Positions 51,522-63,600 of a stretch of DNA of 64,000 bases are shown piece after piece. Source of the stretch: Nepenthes gracilis (taxonomy: Eukaryota > Streptophyta > Magnoliopsida > Caryophyllales > Nepenthaceae); the NCBI GenBank assembly GCA_033239525.1, contig BSYO01000023.1, positions 13,036,158-13,100,157 on the forward strand, read 5' to 3'. The notes below the pieces were generated by a model. The model did not search any database and had not been told where the DNA came from. It worked only from the letters and a program-made list of their open reading frames with translations. The translations under genes and the position numbers were made by a program. Within the stretch, counting starts at the first letter, position 1. Each line of letters opens with the position of its first letter.

Positions 51522-52025
51522 CTGAAACGAGTCTTTATTGATAATGGTAACTCTAAAGACTTGCTTTACTTGAATGCGTACTTTAAATTAGGCCCAAAAA
51601 AGAATCAACTAAAACCTGCTGAATAACCTTTATATGGCCTTGACAATGAACCGGTACCCGTTCAAGGGACAGTCCAACTGGAAGTCACCCTGGGCACCTA
51701 TCCGAAAACAGCAAGTCGCATGCTAACCTTCCTAGTGGTTGACCTGCCCTCTGTTTACAACGAGATACTAGGCAGGCCGTGCCTAACAGCGTTTGGGGCA
51801 GTCACATCAATCCCACACCTTAAGATAAAATTCCCAACGCCCTACGGCGTCGGAGAAGTTCTGGGAGACCAGGTCACTGGGCGGACCTGTTACATGGCCC
51901 AGATTGCCCCAAGCGGCAGTGCTCAGACAGTTGGAGAACTCGACCATCGGGACGAGGCAACCCTCCAACAGTCGCAGCCTGGCGAAACCACAGATTTGGT
52001 CCCACTTGACCCGGGGAACCGGATA
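51522..52025 (+). pseudogene. Protease region of the Tat element
   Basis: VFIDNGNSKDLL marks the aspartic protease site; active relatives usually have D-x-G-S, so the serine/glycine context is changed. ILGRPCLTAFGAVTS near 51768 is the second conserved block (ILGRP). A stop lies at about 51627. The frame changes near 52010-52025 before RT. Confidence 0.85.
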
Positions 52026-55000
52026 AGTGTGTCCAGATCGGTAGCTCACTCACCGGGCAACTACGTGATGAATTGATTGCATTCCTACGAAGGAACGCGG
52101 ATCTTTTTGTTTGGACTCCCGCGGACATGCTCGGGATTTCAGCTGAGGTGATGGTCCACAAGTTGGGCCTTGATCCTGACCGAAAACCGGTCAGATAGAA
52201 GCGAAGGAACCACTCCGTCGAAAAGCTGATCGCCATCCGAGAGGAGGTGAAAAAGCTACTGGACGCTAGATTTATTAGAGAAGTCCAGTACCCGGATTGA
52301 CTCTCAAATATCATCCTGGTTAAAAAGAGCAACGGAAAATGGTGAATGTGCATCGATTTTATCGACGTCAATAAGGCCTGCCCGAAAGACAGTTTTTCCT
52401 TGCCTAAGATCGACCTACTGGTTGACTCCACGGCTGGACATGAATTGCTCAACTTCATGGACGCTTATTCGGGCTACAACTAGATTAGAATGAGTCCGGA
52501 AGACGATGAGCATACCTCATTCATGACAGATCAGGGCACCTACTGCTACAAAGTAGTGCCCTTTGGACTGAAGAACGCTGGAACAACTTACCAGCGACTA
52601 GTTAACAGGATGTTCAAAAAGCAAATTGGTCGCAATATGGAGGTCTACGTCGACGACATGCTCGTCAAGAGCAAAGTCACTGGCGACCACATACGTGACC
52701 TGGAAGAATCATTTGGGGTGCTCACCCAGCACCAAATGAAGCTAAATCCAGCCAAATGTGTTTTCGGGGTAGCCTCTGGGAAGTTCTTAGGTTTCATCGT
52801 CTTCCAGCGGGGGATCGAGGCAAACACAGAGAATATTAAGGCCCTCGCTGACATGGCTCCCCCTCGGAATGTCAAAGATGTCCAGCGATTGGCTGGGCGG
52901 CTGGCTGCTTTGTCCTGCTTCCTCGCGAAATCTGGTGACAAGTACCAATCCTTCTTCAAAGCACTAAGAGGCACAAAATCTAACGGATTCTAGTGGATGG
53001 TTGACTGCCAGTCCGCCTTCAATGAGTTGAAGCAGTATCTGGTCGGCCCACCATTGCTAGCATCACCCAAAGACGGAGAGGAACTGTACCTTTACTTGGC
53101 AGTATCGGACGTGTCCCTCAGCTCCGTCCTCATGCGCCAGGAATCCGATATCCAGCAGCCGATCTACTATGTATGCAAGACGTTGACCGGCCTAGAAACT
53201 CGTTATCCGCAAGCCGAAAAAATGGCCTTGGCGCTTATCTTTACAGCGTGAAAACTGAGGCCATACTTTCAGGTGCATCGTATAGTGGTCCTTACGGATC
53301 AGTCGCTGAAAGGCATACTCCAAAAACCCGACGTTTCGAGTTGGTTGGTAAAGTGGGCTATTGAGTTGAGTGAGTTCGACATCGAGTTTAGGCCCAGACC
53401 TGCCATAAAGGCGCAGGCTCTGGCTGACTTCATCGTTGAGACCACGACCCCAATTCTAGAGGGGCAGCCCGCAGAAAACGAAGAACAGCCAGACGAGGTC
53501 CCAGAATGGGCACTCCACGTGGACGGATTGTCCACAGACAGTGGCAGCGGAGCAGGGGTGATCCTAACAACCCATGATGGATTTAAGATCAAGTATTCCC
53601 TGAAACTTGGTTTCCCAGCGACCAACAACGTCGCTGAGTACGAAGCCCTGCTAGCTGGCTTGCGATTAGCAAAGGAGTGCTCTGCCAAGAGGTTGGCGGT
53701 TCACAGCGACTCCGAATTAATCGTCAACTAGGTCAATTGGGGCTTCGAGGCAAACAATCCTTCCTTGGCCAGGTACCTGGCAAAGGCAAAGGAGGCCATC
53801 CAGGGCTTCGACAAACTGACCCTGGCTCACATTCCTCGAGCTGAAAATTGGAAGGCAGACCGGCTAGCAAGAGCAGCTGCTGCCGAGAAACCAGAACAAT
53901 ATTCGAGGGACATGCGGGAGATCATGAACGCTCCAAGCATAGAGAAACAGGAGGCAATGCAGATTTCTGAGATGGAAAACTGGATGACACCTTACCTTAG
54001 ATAATTGGCCGACGGATCACTCCCAGAGGACACCGAAAAGGCCAAACGAATTAAAAAGATAGCCGGTTGGTATACAGTAGTTGATGGGCGGCTGTATCGT
54101 CGCGGATACTCAACTCCGTATCTCCGCTGTCTATCTCCCGAGGAGGCTGACTGCGCACTGGGCGAAGTTCACCTCGGGATCTGTGGATCACACGTAGGCG
54201 GGAAAAATCTGGCCTTCAAGATCATGCGACAGGGCTACTATTGGCCCTCGATGAAAAAGGACGTGTTTGAGTTTGTAAGGAAGTGTGAGAGCTGCTAGCT
54301 TCATGGCAACGTTCACCACCAGCCGTTCGCTGACCTGAAGTCACTTCAAGCACCGTGGCCCTTCGCGCAATGGGAGCTCGACATTCTCGGCCCATTTCCT
54401 ATTGCCACGGGGCAAAGGAAGTTTATCATAGCGGGCATCGACTACTTCACTAAATGGGTCGAGGCAGCCCCGCTTGCAAAGATCACAGAACACGATACTC
54501 TGGAGTTCCTTCGCCAGAGTATTGTCTGCAGGTTTGGCGTCCTAGAGGTTGTGGTGACGGACAATGAGACCTAATTTTTGGGAAAACGCTTCACCAAGTA
54601 TTGCACCAACCTTGAGATTAAGCCGGTCCACACTTCAGTCGCATACCCCCAGGCCAACGGGCAGGTGTAGAGGTCACGAACCGTACGCTACTCCACGGGT
54701 TAAAGACTAAGTTGGAGGACGCCGGGGGCTCCTGGGCTGACAAGCTTCCATCTGTCCTCTGGTCTTATCGAACAACCCCGAAAGAACCAACGCGCGAGAC
54801 ACCCTTCAGCCTCTGTTACGGGATTGAAGCAGTAATTTCGGTCAAAATCGGGCTTCCAAGTCTCAGGGTGGAGTCCTTCGATCCACTGAACAACTCCCAG
54901 AAAATCAGGGAGCACTTAGACTTGCTAGAGGAAGCCCGCAACGCCGCCAGAATACGTACAGCAGCGTACCAACACCGAGTTACCCGGTACCATAATAGAA

Positions 55001-55218
55001 AGGTGAAAGCCCGACAATTTGACGTTGGGGACTTGGTCCTACGAGGCATCGAGGTCACAGGCAAGCTGGCCGGCCGAAACAAGCTCTCTCCCAACTGGGA
55101 GGGACCTTTCCTTGTCTCCGCCGTCCTGTGCAACGGAGCGTACAAGCTCCGGAACCAGGACGGAAAGTTGGTCCCACGAACGTGGAACGCAACCCACTTG
55201 AAGCGCTATTTTCAATAG
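52023..55218 (+). pseudogene. RT, RNase H and integrase of the Tat element, broken
   Basis: RT: KKSNGKW near 52325, FMDAYSGYN near 52457 and YVDDMLVKS near 52645. RNase H: HVDGLSTDSGSGAG near 53518 and VHSDSELIVN near 53700. Integrase: H-H-C-C zinc finger (EVHLGICGSH to CESC, 54165-54295), WELDILGPFP near 54370, VTDNET near 54555, and a C-terminal end HLKRYFQ at 55218. In-frame stops are at 52196, 52298, 52343, 52481, 52991, 53249, 53729, 54002, 54296 and 54572. A one-base shift near 54665 moves to the last frame. Confidence 0.92.
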
Positions 55219-55394
55219 GAAACCCAGGTACGCATTTACTCACTCATGTACATTCATTCGCGTGCTTGTTTTTTACTTTGATAAAATGAGGAGTTTACTT
55301 AGCATATAGAATCCTAGGCTATATACTTGTGTTTGCCTTGAGAGTTTTACCCGACCTAGATCGCCCCTAAGTCGGGGGTCTTCACCCTCTCGTT

Positions 55395-55680
55395 AAACCC
55401 TAGTCATCTAGGTGGCCCACAAAGTGGTCCGAAATCCACGGGTCATCCAGGGTGGCCCATAAGCGGTCTTAAACCCTAGTCATCTAGGTGGCCCATGAGC
55501 GGGATGCAAACCCAGTGATCCGGGTGGCCCATGAGCTGTCTGAAACCTTGGTCATCCAAGTGGCCCATGAGCGGTCTGAAACCTCGGTCATCCGAGCGGC
55601 CCAATGGCGGTCGTACTAAACCTTGGTCATCCAAGTGGCCCATAGCGGTCTAAAAACCTTAGGGGGCAAAGTATGGCACA
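55395..55680 (+). repeat. Tandem array with GTGGCCCATGAGCGGTCT units
   Basis: About seven units of roughly 35-43 bp. Each has a form of CCTAGTCATCTAGGTGGCCC or CCTTGGTCATCCAAGTGGCCC followed by AAGCGGTCT or GAGCGGTCT. Inside each unit the stretch around GGTCATCC is palindromic (CCTTGGTCATCCAAG). It lies just after integrase. Confidence 0.85.
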
Positions 55681-55724
55681 CGCGACGACCTCCTTTCGGG
55701 GAGCAGCAACGTCAGTCAACGACT

Positions 55725-56060
55725 GTCGAAGGGAGAAACATTTCTTCTCCAACATTGGCGGCCCAAGTCTTCACTTGAACAGCGTCACCAGGCTGGTTAT
55801 TACAACTGCCTGCCCAGTTTAAGGATCTTACTCCTTAGGCAGCCAGCCAACCAAGTTGGCTACCCCACGCTCTAACCTTCTCGACGAAAGGATAGAGTGG
55901 TTAAACAAAAACAAGAAGCGTTCATTCTCTAACGTTGACTGCCCGAGTTTCCACTTGGACAGCACCGCGAGGTTGGTTAATGCAACCACCTGCCAAGCGT
56001 GGGGGCTCAGCTCCTTAGGCAACCAAGCAACGGTCGCCGGCCAACCAAGTTGGCCTCCCA
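55725..56060 (+). repeat. Two-copy repeat between integrase and the antisense gene
   Basis: About 55735-55860 and 55920-56060 share TTCTCYAACRTTGRC, CCACTTGRACAGC, a GGTTGGTTA-like block and CTCCTTAGGCARCCA. Copies differ by many substitutions. Confidence 0.7.
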
Positions 56061-56198
56061 ATGCAACGACTCATGCAAACAACACACACAAAGTAATAGA
56101 AGACAATGGACACTGAACTGAAAAGAACTTCCATTTTATTGCTCACAAAGTATGTTACAATTTACATATGGTCCAAAAAATAAAAGAAGTACAGAAGG

Positions 56199-57978
56199 CT
56201 ACAGGGCAGGCGGACCACCCTGGCTGTCTCGGGGCTCTCCCTCCAGATCTTCCTTGCGTTGAGCTGCGCGGTTTCTTTGATTGATAAACTCCACTGGGAA
56301 GTCAGGAGCGATCAGCCGCGCAACTCGACGTCCAATGTTGAGCCCCTCCAACAGCCGGGCGTGCAGTCCGCCCCCTACCTCATGAGGGGTCATCCGAGAG
56401 GCCAACTCGTTCTCTGCGGCGGCAGCTCGATTTGCGAGGCGTTTGTTGCTCGCTTTCAGTCGATCATCCTCTTCCTTCAAGCGAGCAACCTCCGCCTTCA
56501 ATTCAGCATTCTCCACCTTCAGTTCAGCATTCTCTGCCTCCACGCCCGCCATAACGGCCTCGAGAGCAGCTGTCTGCTCACGGAACTCCCCTCCTGAGGC
56601 GTCCAGCCAGGCTATTTCTGCCTCCTTATCAGCCAGTGCCTCGTCGCGCTGCGTCATTGCCTTAAAAACTGCGGAGGCAACCTTCAACGGCTGCACAAAC
56701 AACGAACAGAAGACAAGTTAGAAGTCTTGAAGGGACAAGGTACGAGGAATCAATCGTCAAGAATCATACCTCCAAAAATCTCCTCGTAGGTCCCTTAGGC
56801 CTGGCCTCCAGACCAGGCTCAGGTGGCGGAGGACCAGGAGCATCCTCTCGCGCCGAACACACCGCTGCCTCATCCAGAATGCTCTCCAAGAGCTCATCAT
56901 CCTCAACGGCAACATGGGCTCTCTTCGGCCCTGGAGCGGCTGATAAAGCTTCTTCCTCTTGTTTGCCTTTGGAGCACTTCTTTGGCGAATCGGCTCTCGT
57001 CGACGGCTCGAAGATATAAATGCGTGAACCCTCAGGCACGTTGCGAGCTGGCTTCGCGGCAGACTCCATCCAGGATGCACCTGGAACCACCGCAGGCTGG
57101 GCCAGGATAACTCCTCTGGCCTTTGCCGGCTTGTCCTCAATGGATTTTTCCGCTCCAGAAGTGTTGTCGGGTCCGCGGCAGATCCCGGCAGCCACAAGGT
57201 CAATTTGCGATGAAGACGATGAGGGCGTAGCAGTTGCCCTCTCAGCAGCTTCCTCCGAGGACCTTGAACGGATGATCAACTTCTTTGAGGCCTCAGGCCT
57301 CATCATTTTGATCGGTGGGTGCGGCTTCTGAACCGGAGACGGCGGCCCCCATTCAACCTTCTTGGTCTTTGCCGGGGAAACCAAGAAGTCCCTCTTGAAC
57401 TCATCAGGGTTGAGCCGTATGGCCTTGGTCAGCCAGGCGTAGGAGGAACACTCAGTCGCAGACGGCGTACCAAGGTGCACCTCTGGAACCTTGCCCCAAT
57501 TTCTCACAACAGGCCATTTCTCTCCCACCTTAACAAAGAAGAACCGGTCTTTCCAGTTCTTCAGAGAGTCATGAATAGCCTTGTTTATTTTTATTCCCGC
57601 TCGGGGGCCGAGTGAAATCCATTCCGTCCCCTGGGTTACTTTAAATATAACATTAAGGCCAAACATCCTAAACTTCTGGCCGAGCTTCCGAGAAAAAATA
57701 CATAGAGTATAAATATACCTCACCGTATTGGCATGGAGCTGGATGATGGGTACTTGCAGAGCCGCCATGATCGACGCCAACTCCTCCGGCAAAGGCAGAC
57801 GGAGGCCGCTCCTCAAATGAGCCTTATAGACGGTAATGTACCCCTCCGATGGGGAAAAAGCTTTATCGTCCTCGCCCGGAACCTTTCAGACCGTCTCTCT
57901 GGGGATGTTGAATTCGACGCACAGGGCATTGACGTCATTTTCCCTCAAAACGGATGAGAAATCCGCCACGGAAGCCAT
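56199..57978 (-). CDS. Antisense gene of the Tat element, two exons
   Basis: Exon 1 (56770-57978) starts MASVADFSSVLRENDVNA and has one in-frame TGA at 57886-57888. It includes LRSGLRLPLPEELASIMAALQ and RYIYTLCIFSRKLG, which recall the putative gypsy-type domain (Pfam Transposase_28) seen in antisense ORFs of Tat elements, then a proline/serine-rich charged stretch. A 79-bp intron (56691-56769) has GAG|GTATGA and a pyrimidine-rich end TTGTTTGTGCAG|CCG, with both joints in phase 0. Exon 2 (56199-56690) encodes a strong coiled coil (AELKVENAELKAEVARLKEE) and a basic tail, ending QGGPPAL. The spliced product would be about 565 residues if the stop were read as a codon. Function is unknown. With the stop this copy is probably a pseudogene; the intron is inferred from sequence only. 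Confidence 0.75.
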
Positions 57979-58264
57979 GATCAAGAGGAGCTTTAGGGTT
58001 TTCTTGAAGGCACTTAGTCGAGAAACAAGAACGGAGAAGACGAAGGTTTGGAGGCGTAACTGATTTCAAAATACGGAAGGGAAACTTAAGCGCCAAGCAC
58101 TCAAAGGACGCCATCAGTTTAGCCACGTGTCGCCTTCAAACTTGACCCTGCAAAAGGACGGATCTCTGGCGCATTAATGACCAGGATCTCGGCCCAACCA
58201 AAGGAAGACACGTGTCGTTTTCTGCCTTGCAGTCTGGCCAAAAGCTGGCAGAAATCATTCCCAG

Positions 58265-58400
58265 AATTGGCCAAAAACAGTCAACAATTATGGTACTCCG
58301 GAATTGACCAAGACGGTCAACAATTCTGATACTCCGAAATTGGCCAAAATGGTCAATAATTCTGGTACTCCGAAATTGACCAAAACGGTCAACAATTCAG
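58265..58400 (+). repeat. 36-bp tandem repeat before the 3' LTR
   Basis: About 3.7 units of 36-37 bp, each with RACCAAAACGGTCAACAATT and GGTACTCCGAAATT. The units contain GGTCAA and TTGACC, the same words as in the LTR. Confidence 0.9.
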
Positions 58401-58489
58401 GTCAAGCTCTCATTCACGCTCTCCGACGAGATCCTCAAAGTAAGGAAAGACATCCCATCATGAACATATTGGAGGCCAGACTTCTGACC

Positions 58490-58507
58490 ACCAGTATGGG
58501 GGGCTAG
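58490..58507 (+). other. Polypurine tract of the Tat element
   Basis: AGTATGGGGGGCTAG lies directly before the 3' LTR start TGATGGG. Confidence 0.75.
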
Positions 58508-59809
58508 TGATGGGTACACCAGTAATGGGCTGGTTCAAAGAAATGTCAACAGAAGCCCAAGAGAGTCAGTCAATATTTTAACGGCTCAGTAAGAAGACGG
58601 GCCCAGGAACTGGAAAGTCCAAGACGGTCAACGCCAACGTTGACCGTCTTGGCGGCCAACTTACTCACAAACGGTCAACTCAATGTTGACCAGCTTGATT
58701 GGGCCTTTAGAGGCTTTGCTACAGTGATGGGCCTATTCCATCCTGGCCCACAGCCCATCAGTCGATCGCCGGCCACTCTCCCTTCGTTCTCCACGAAGGC
58801 GGCCAACACGCTGACGGTCAACTTAGACGTTGACCGTCTGTGCCCTGTACATTGGGCCCAAAGGGGCTCTTCTACAGTAATAGGTCTGGCTCACTCAGGC
58901 CCATAGCCCATCTGGAGGCTGACGACGGACACCTTTCATAAGGGCGGCTAACACGCACGTAGACGGTCAACTTGAGTGTTGATCGTCCGCGCTTTACACG
59001 TTGGGCCCCAAGAAGCCTTTCAACAGTAACGAGCCTGACCCGTTTAGGCCCACCAGTCATTAAAAGGCCAACCACGATCCCTCAAGGATATTCCACGATC
59101 TCAAAAGGAATATCAACAAGATTGGTGCCCTTCAAAGAAGGAAAGCGCCAGATCTTTCCAATTCTTTGCCAGCCAAGGAACTCCAACGGTAACATACTGG
59201 GGATGAAATAAACCAAGAGGGAAAGTGAATGGCCGCCTCAGAAGGAAACAATCCTCTAAATCTTGGCAACAAGCATTAACCTCCAAAAGGAAGGCCATCA
59301 GCAGATCACGAGGACGATCACTCCTTCCAAAGAAGGAGGATCGCCATGTTTACCATAAAAAAAGGCCCTGGGTTCACCATCCAGGGCATGCTTTCTTGGA
59401 CGCCTGCATTCACTCACAAACCCTAAGTGCTCTGAGAAACAAGCTCTGACTCCTGGCAGCCAAGCTCTCAAACACAATCAAACTCCAAGGCAACGAACGA
59501 GTCTGGACAGCCGTTCTCTGCCTTTCCACCATCCAGATACGAGAAAGGCCTTGTGTCTCTCTGACATCTGGAACAAAACACTCACTTTTCCTCTCCCATT
59601 GCTCTCACGCATTTTCAGTTTCTTCCTTCAAGACTCTTTCTATCGACTGGCAGGCGTCGGAAGTGTTTTCGGTGGGATTACATCCCGTCGTTAACGCTGA
59701 CCTCTTGTTCGTTTTAGTGGTGTGTAATATTCATACTCAGTGAACGGAGCCGGTTAAATCCATCCAAGAGAATCCGAATCTGTTCGAAGTCGGATCCAAG
59801 TACGTATCA
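58508..59809 (+). repeat. 3' LTR of the Tat element
   Basis: 1302 bp, ends GTACGTATCA, followed by the target duplication ATACT. It lies 878 bp upstream of the PI4K start codon on the same strand. Confidence 0.95.
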
Positions 59810-59814
59810 ATACT

Positions 59815-60687
59815 TTAATTTAAATGAGTAAATTTTGTGTTAATAATTTAAATGAAAATTTAAAAATATATATATTGTGTATTTTCAATAAATATAATTC
59901 CATATTTATTAAATTTAATATAAATTGAATAATGTAATTAGTTTTACAATATCAGTAATAACAATTTTCTTTTATTTTCCCGGACGAAGAGTTGCCAAAG
60001 CCAAGCTGGCTTACGGAGTAAGGGCGCTCGTCATTGACAAATGACCGCTCCTCATTGACAAATGGCCGCTGGTCCTCTTGCCGTGTTAAACTCATGCGCT
60101 CCTTCCTTCCTACGCACGATTTGTCAAGGAGTCTGAGTTTTACGCTTATACATTTGTTTCCTTCTCCTGTCGTCGTCATTGTTCTCATCGTCTCTCTCTC
60201 TCTCTCTCTCTCTCCTCTTGGCAGCCTCACCTTTCGGTCCACGCCACCCAGGATCCTCCTATTTAATGGCTTCATAAAACCCTTGTTCCTGTTTCGGTCG
60301 TCCTTTGGTAATTGCTCTTCCTGGTAAGAATCCCGAGCCTCAATAGATTTATTTTCCTTTTCCAGATTAATTGAATTTTATTGTCTCACTATGAAACCCC
60401 CAATTTTGTAGGGCATTTTGTTCGCCCATCTCTTAATTTGTTCGCTTTGCTTTCCGGAGGTTAAATCATGAATCTATAGGGTTTCAATTCCAATTTCGGG
60501 GTGCACATCTGCGTATACTTGTAGATACAGGCGTTGGGCATTTCCGATTGCTAGGGTGTAAAGCAAACTATTGTTCTGAATAGAATGGATAACACAAGAA
60601 CGCTTTAATCATTGCTTAGTTTTAGGGATTCTTTGTTGTTAGTATTTATTTGTAGCTCAGAAACTTGATTCAGTTTCAATTGCCGAA
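59815..60687 (+). promoter_or_regulatory. 5' flank and leader of the PI4K gene
   Basis: 59815-59970 is AT-rich target DNA. 60191-60214 is a (TC)n tract, common in plant core promoters and leaders. CCTG|GTAAGAATCC near 60322 and TTATTTGTAG|CTCAG near 60655 could bound a 5'-UTR intron; this is inferred from shape only. Confidence 0.45.
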
Positions 60688-63600
60688 ATGTCGTCTGCTG
60701 GTCTTGCTGTTAGTCAAATTTGGGGTGACGAGCCTATAATTTCCCCTCGTTTTTTCCACAACGCACTGGATCTGCCCTCGGATGAATCGATTTTGATTTA
60801 TCTGAGTGTTTCCGGGAATATAATCCCTGTGCGTGTTTCTGGGTCCGACTCGATTAAGTCTGTGAAACTAAGAATACAGAGTTGTAAAGGGTTCGTGGTG
60901 AAAAATCAAAAACTGGTCTGTGGAGGCCGAGAGCTGTCTCGCAACAATTCTCTTGTTCGGGACTATGGCGTTGCCGATGGGAATGTTCTGCATTTGGTTC
61001 TACGGCTTTCAGATCTGCAAGTCATTAAGGTTAAAACAGTTAGTGGGAGAGAATTGACTTTTCATGTGGAACGGTCAAGAGATGTTGGTTACCTGAAGAG
61101 GCAGATTGCTAAAAGGGGGAATGATTTTGTTAATAATGAAGATCAAGAACTCACTTGTGATGGAGAGCGGCTAGAGGACCAGAGGCTAATTGAAGATATC
61201 TGTAAACAACAAGACGCTGTGATCCATTTGCTGGTTCAGAAATCTGCCAAAGTTAGGGCTAAGCCTGTTGAGAAGAATTTTGAGTTGTCGATCGATGCAT
61301 CAAGATTAAACATTAAGCTAGATCACAATGCAGCTGATGCTCAATCTGGGGTACTTGATCTTGTGCCAAGAGAGCTTCCTGAGAGAGATTTCTTGTTGGA
61401 ACCTATAATTGTAAATTCTAAGGTTGAAATACCTTCTGCAATATGGGATTTGATCAAGTTAACTTTTGATGGATTAGATAACGGAAACTTTCCCATCAGA
61501 TCAACAGAGGGTTCAGGAGGAGCTTATTTTATGCAGGATTCAACAGGGCGGGAGTATGTTTCTGTATTCAAGCCATCTGACGAGGAGCCCATGGCTGTGA
61601 ACAATCCTCGAGGGCTGCCATTATCATCCAATGGTGAAGGGTTGAAGAGGGGTACAAGAGTTGGAGAGGGAGCATTCCGTGAAGTTGCAGCTTATATTCT
61701 CGATCACCCAATGAACGGACCTCGTGTAATCTCTGGTGAGGAGGCAGGCTTTGCCGGTGTACCTCCGACATGTTTGGTCAAGTGCTTGCATAGAGGCTTT
61801 AACCATCCGAATGGTATAATTATGAAGATCGGATCGTTGCAGAAGTTCATGAAGAACTATGGAAGCTGTGAGGATATTGGTCCTAGAGCTTTTCCTGTAG
61901 AAGAAGTGCACAAGATTTCTGTTCTTGATATCAGATTGGCTAATGCAGATAGACATGCTGGAAACATTTTGTTGAGCAAGGAAAGAAAGTCCGGGCAAAC
62001 TGTGCTGATCCCTATTGATCATGGGTACTGCTTGCCAGAGAGTGTAAGTGAACACTTGTTGTCTTTTTGTATAAGACTCATTCATATGCTTCCAAGATGC
62101 TTCCAAGATGCAAATATCAGTTGATATATCTATATTTGAGTTCCTTGATATTGATATTTTGTGATATTGCAACAATATGTTGATATGTTTTTGTATCGGT
62201 TAATATAGCTCTGTCAACTTATGATTTAAAATTTTTTTTGTGTATCCGATACTTATATATATTATTTGATATGTTCAATACCACCATGATTGATACTAAT
62301 ACTATTTTATAATTTTTAGAAATAAAACTGGTAATTTTAAAATAATTAAAAAATCTTAGATCTTCTTTTCTTTTTCTTTTTAATTATGTGATATGTGGTA
62401 TAACACAACTCTTTTATTGCTCACTTTCACACTCATCTTCATGTGAGATCTTTTTAATGAGAAAAAAAATCGTTTTAGCAAATGTTGATCCATGATATCC
62501 ATAAATGAATTACGAATTTAGTTAGCGAGTCCCTAATATGTCTCATCCTCATCTTTGGAAAAATAACTTGTCGGTCTTGTGTATATGCCTGCGTTTGTGA
62601 GCATGCTTAGTAGGTAAGGATGTGTGTTTGTCGCTTCTGTACTCTTGTTATGATATAGTTAATATGCTGCAGCTTCATTTATTCTCTGAACATATATGTT
62701 GTCAAAAGTTTTTGTTATTTTCTGAGCCATTTCCTTGAGACTGTTGGTGTTCTGTTGAGGATAGTCTTGTAATCTACTGGCATGAGAGTTGACTACCTGG
62801 GAAAAAATGCTCTTCTAGACGTTTTATTAGCACATTAATCTCCATCAATGCATGCTTATAAACATTAGGGTTTGCGACCTATATGAGTAGGCCTGTTTGT
62901 TATAAGAAAATGAGAGATGTTCAGGTATACCCTTTAGTCACTCTTCAGATATGATTGAGTGATGTGATATCCCATCAATTCATCCACACTAGTGGCGCAC
63001 GAAATAAGACATGGGTGAGACATCATGTCAAAATGGGTGTCAATATTGCTAGAAGAAAATTCATTTGTTACTTGAACTTCCTGTGATGCATCCCATGTCT
63101 TACGTCCTTTGGACTCAATTTAGGTGGAATTATTGGGTCTTTAGCAGTTGCTCAAGGTGGTTGTCTGGTATTTTGCTTTTACATGCTGTTCATACACTTG
63201 AATTTATGATTTTTCACTAGCAAAAACATTTGTTATTTGCTTTTCTTCTTGCTTGCATGTTGTCTACTTCGATGCTGATTAAATGTCATCACTATCTTAA
63301 AAATCAGAAATTCTAATTATTATTTGGCCATGCTATGAGCTTAAGCATGCATTTCTACTACTACCGCTACAAAATCTGTAGTCTTTCTAAGTGGGATAGA
63401 CTATATGAATTTGATTTCACAATTCCATTCAATCTAGGATAATATCCTTTGATGGTAGGAGCAATTAAAATTATTTTTTGTCAACTATTTTAAGTTTTTC
63501 TTGGTTTATTTCCTTTCTTTTCTTCAACCGAGACAAATCTGCTTTTTCATACTAGTATTTCATTTGGCCAACATTTTAGCTGTCCAAATCACATTAAATG

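Larger units (their letters stand above)
48361..59809 (+). mobile_element. Full-length Tat-lineage Ty3/gypsy retrotransposon
   Basis: 11.45 kb with two LTRs (48361-49658 and 58508-59809), both starting TGATGGGTACACCAG and ending ATCA. Flanking ATACT at 48356-48360 and 59810-59814 is a perfect target duplication. Internal order: primer-binding site, gag, protease, RT, RNase H, integrase, tandem repeats, antisense gene, second tandem repeat, polypurine tract. Gag with a CX2HX4HX4C knuckle plus an antisense ORF before the 3' LTR is typical of the Tat clade (Retand, Grande, RIRE2 relatives). Coding regions hold many stops and at least three frameshifts, so this copy cannot move by itself. Confidence 0.95.

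Noticed and set aside
62044..62124. Extension of the PI4K frame past 62043
   Set aside because: The GTAAGT donor and the matching exon at 63911 show this is intron read-through.
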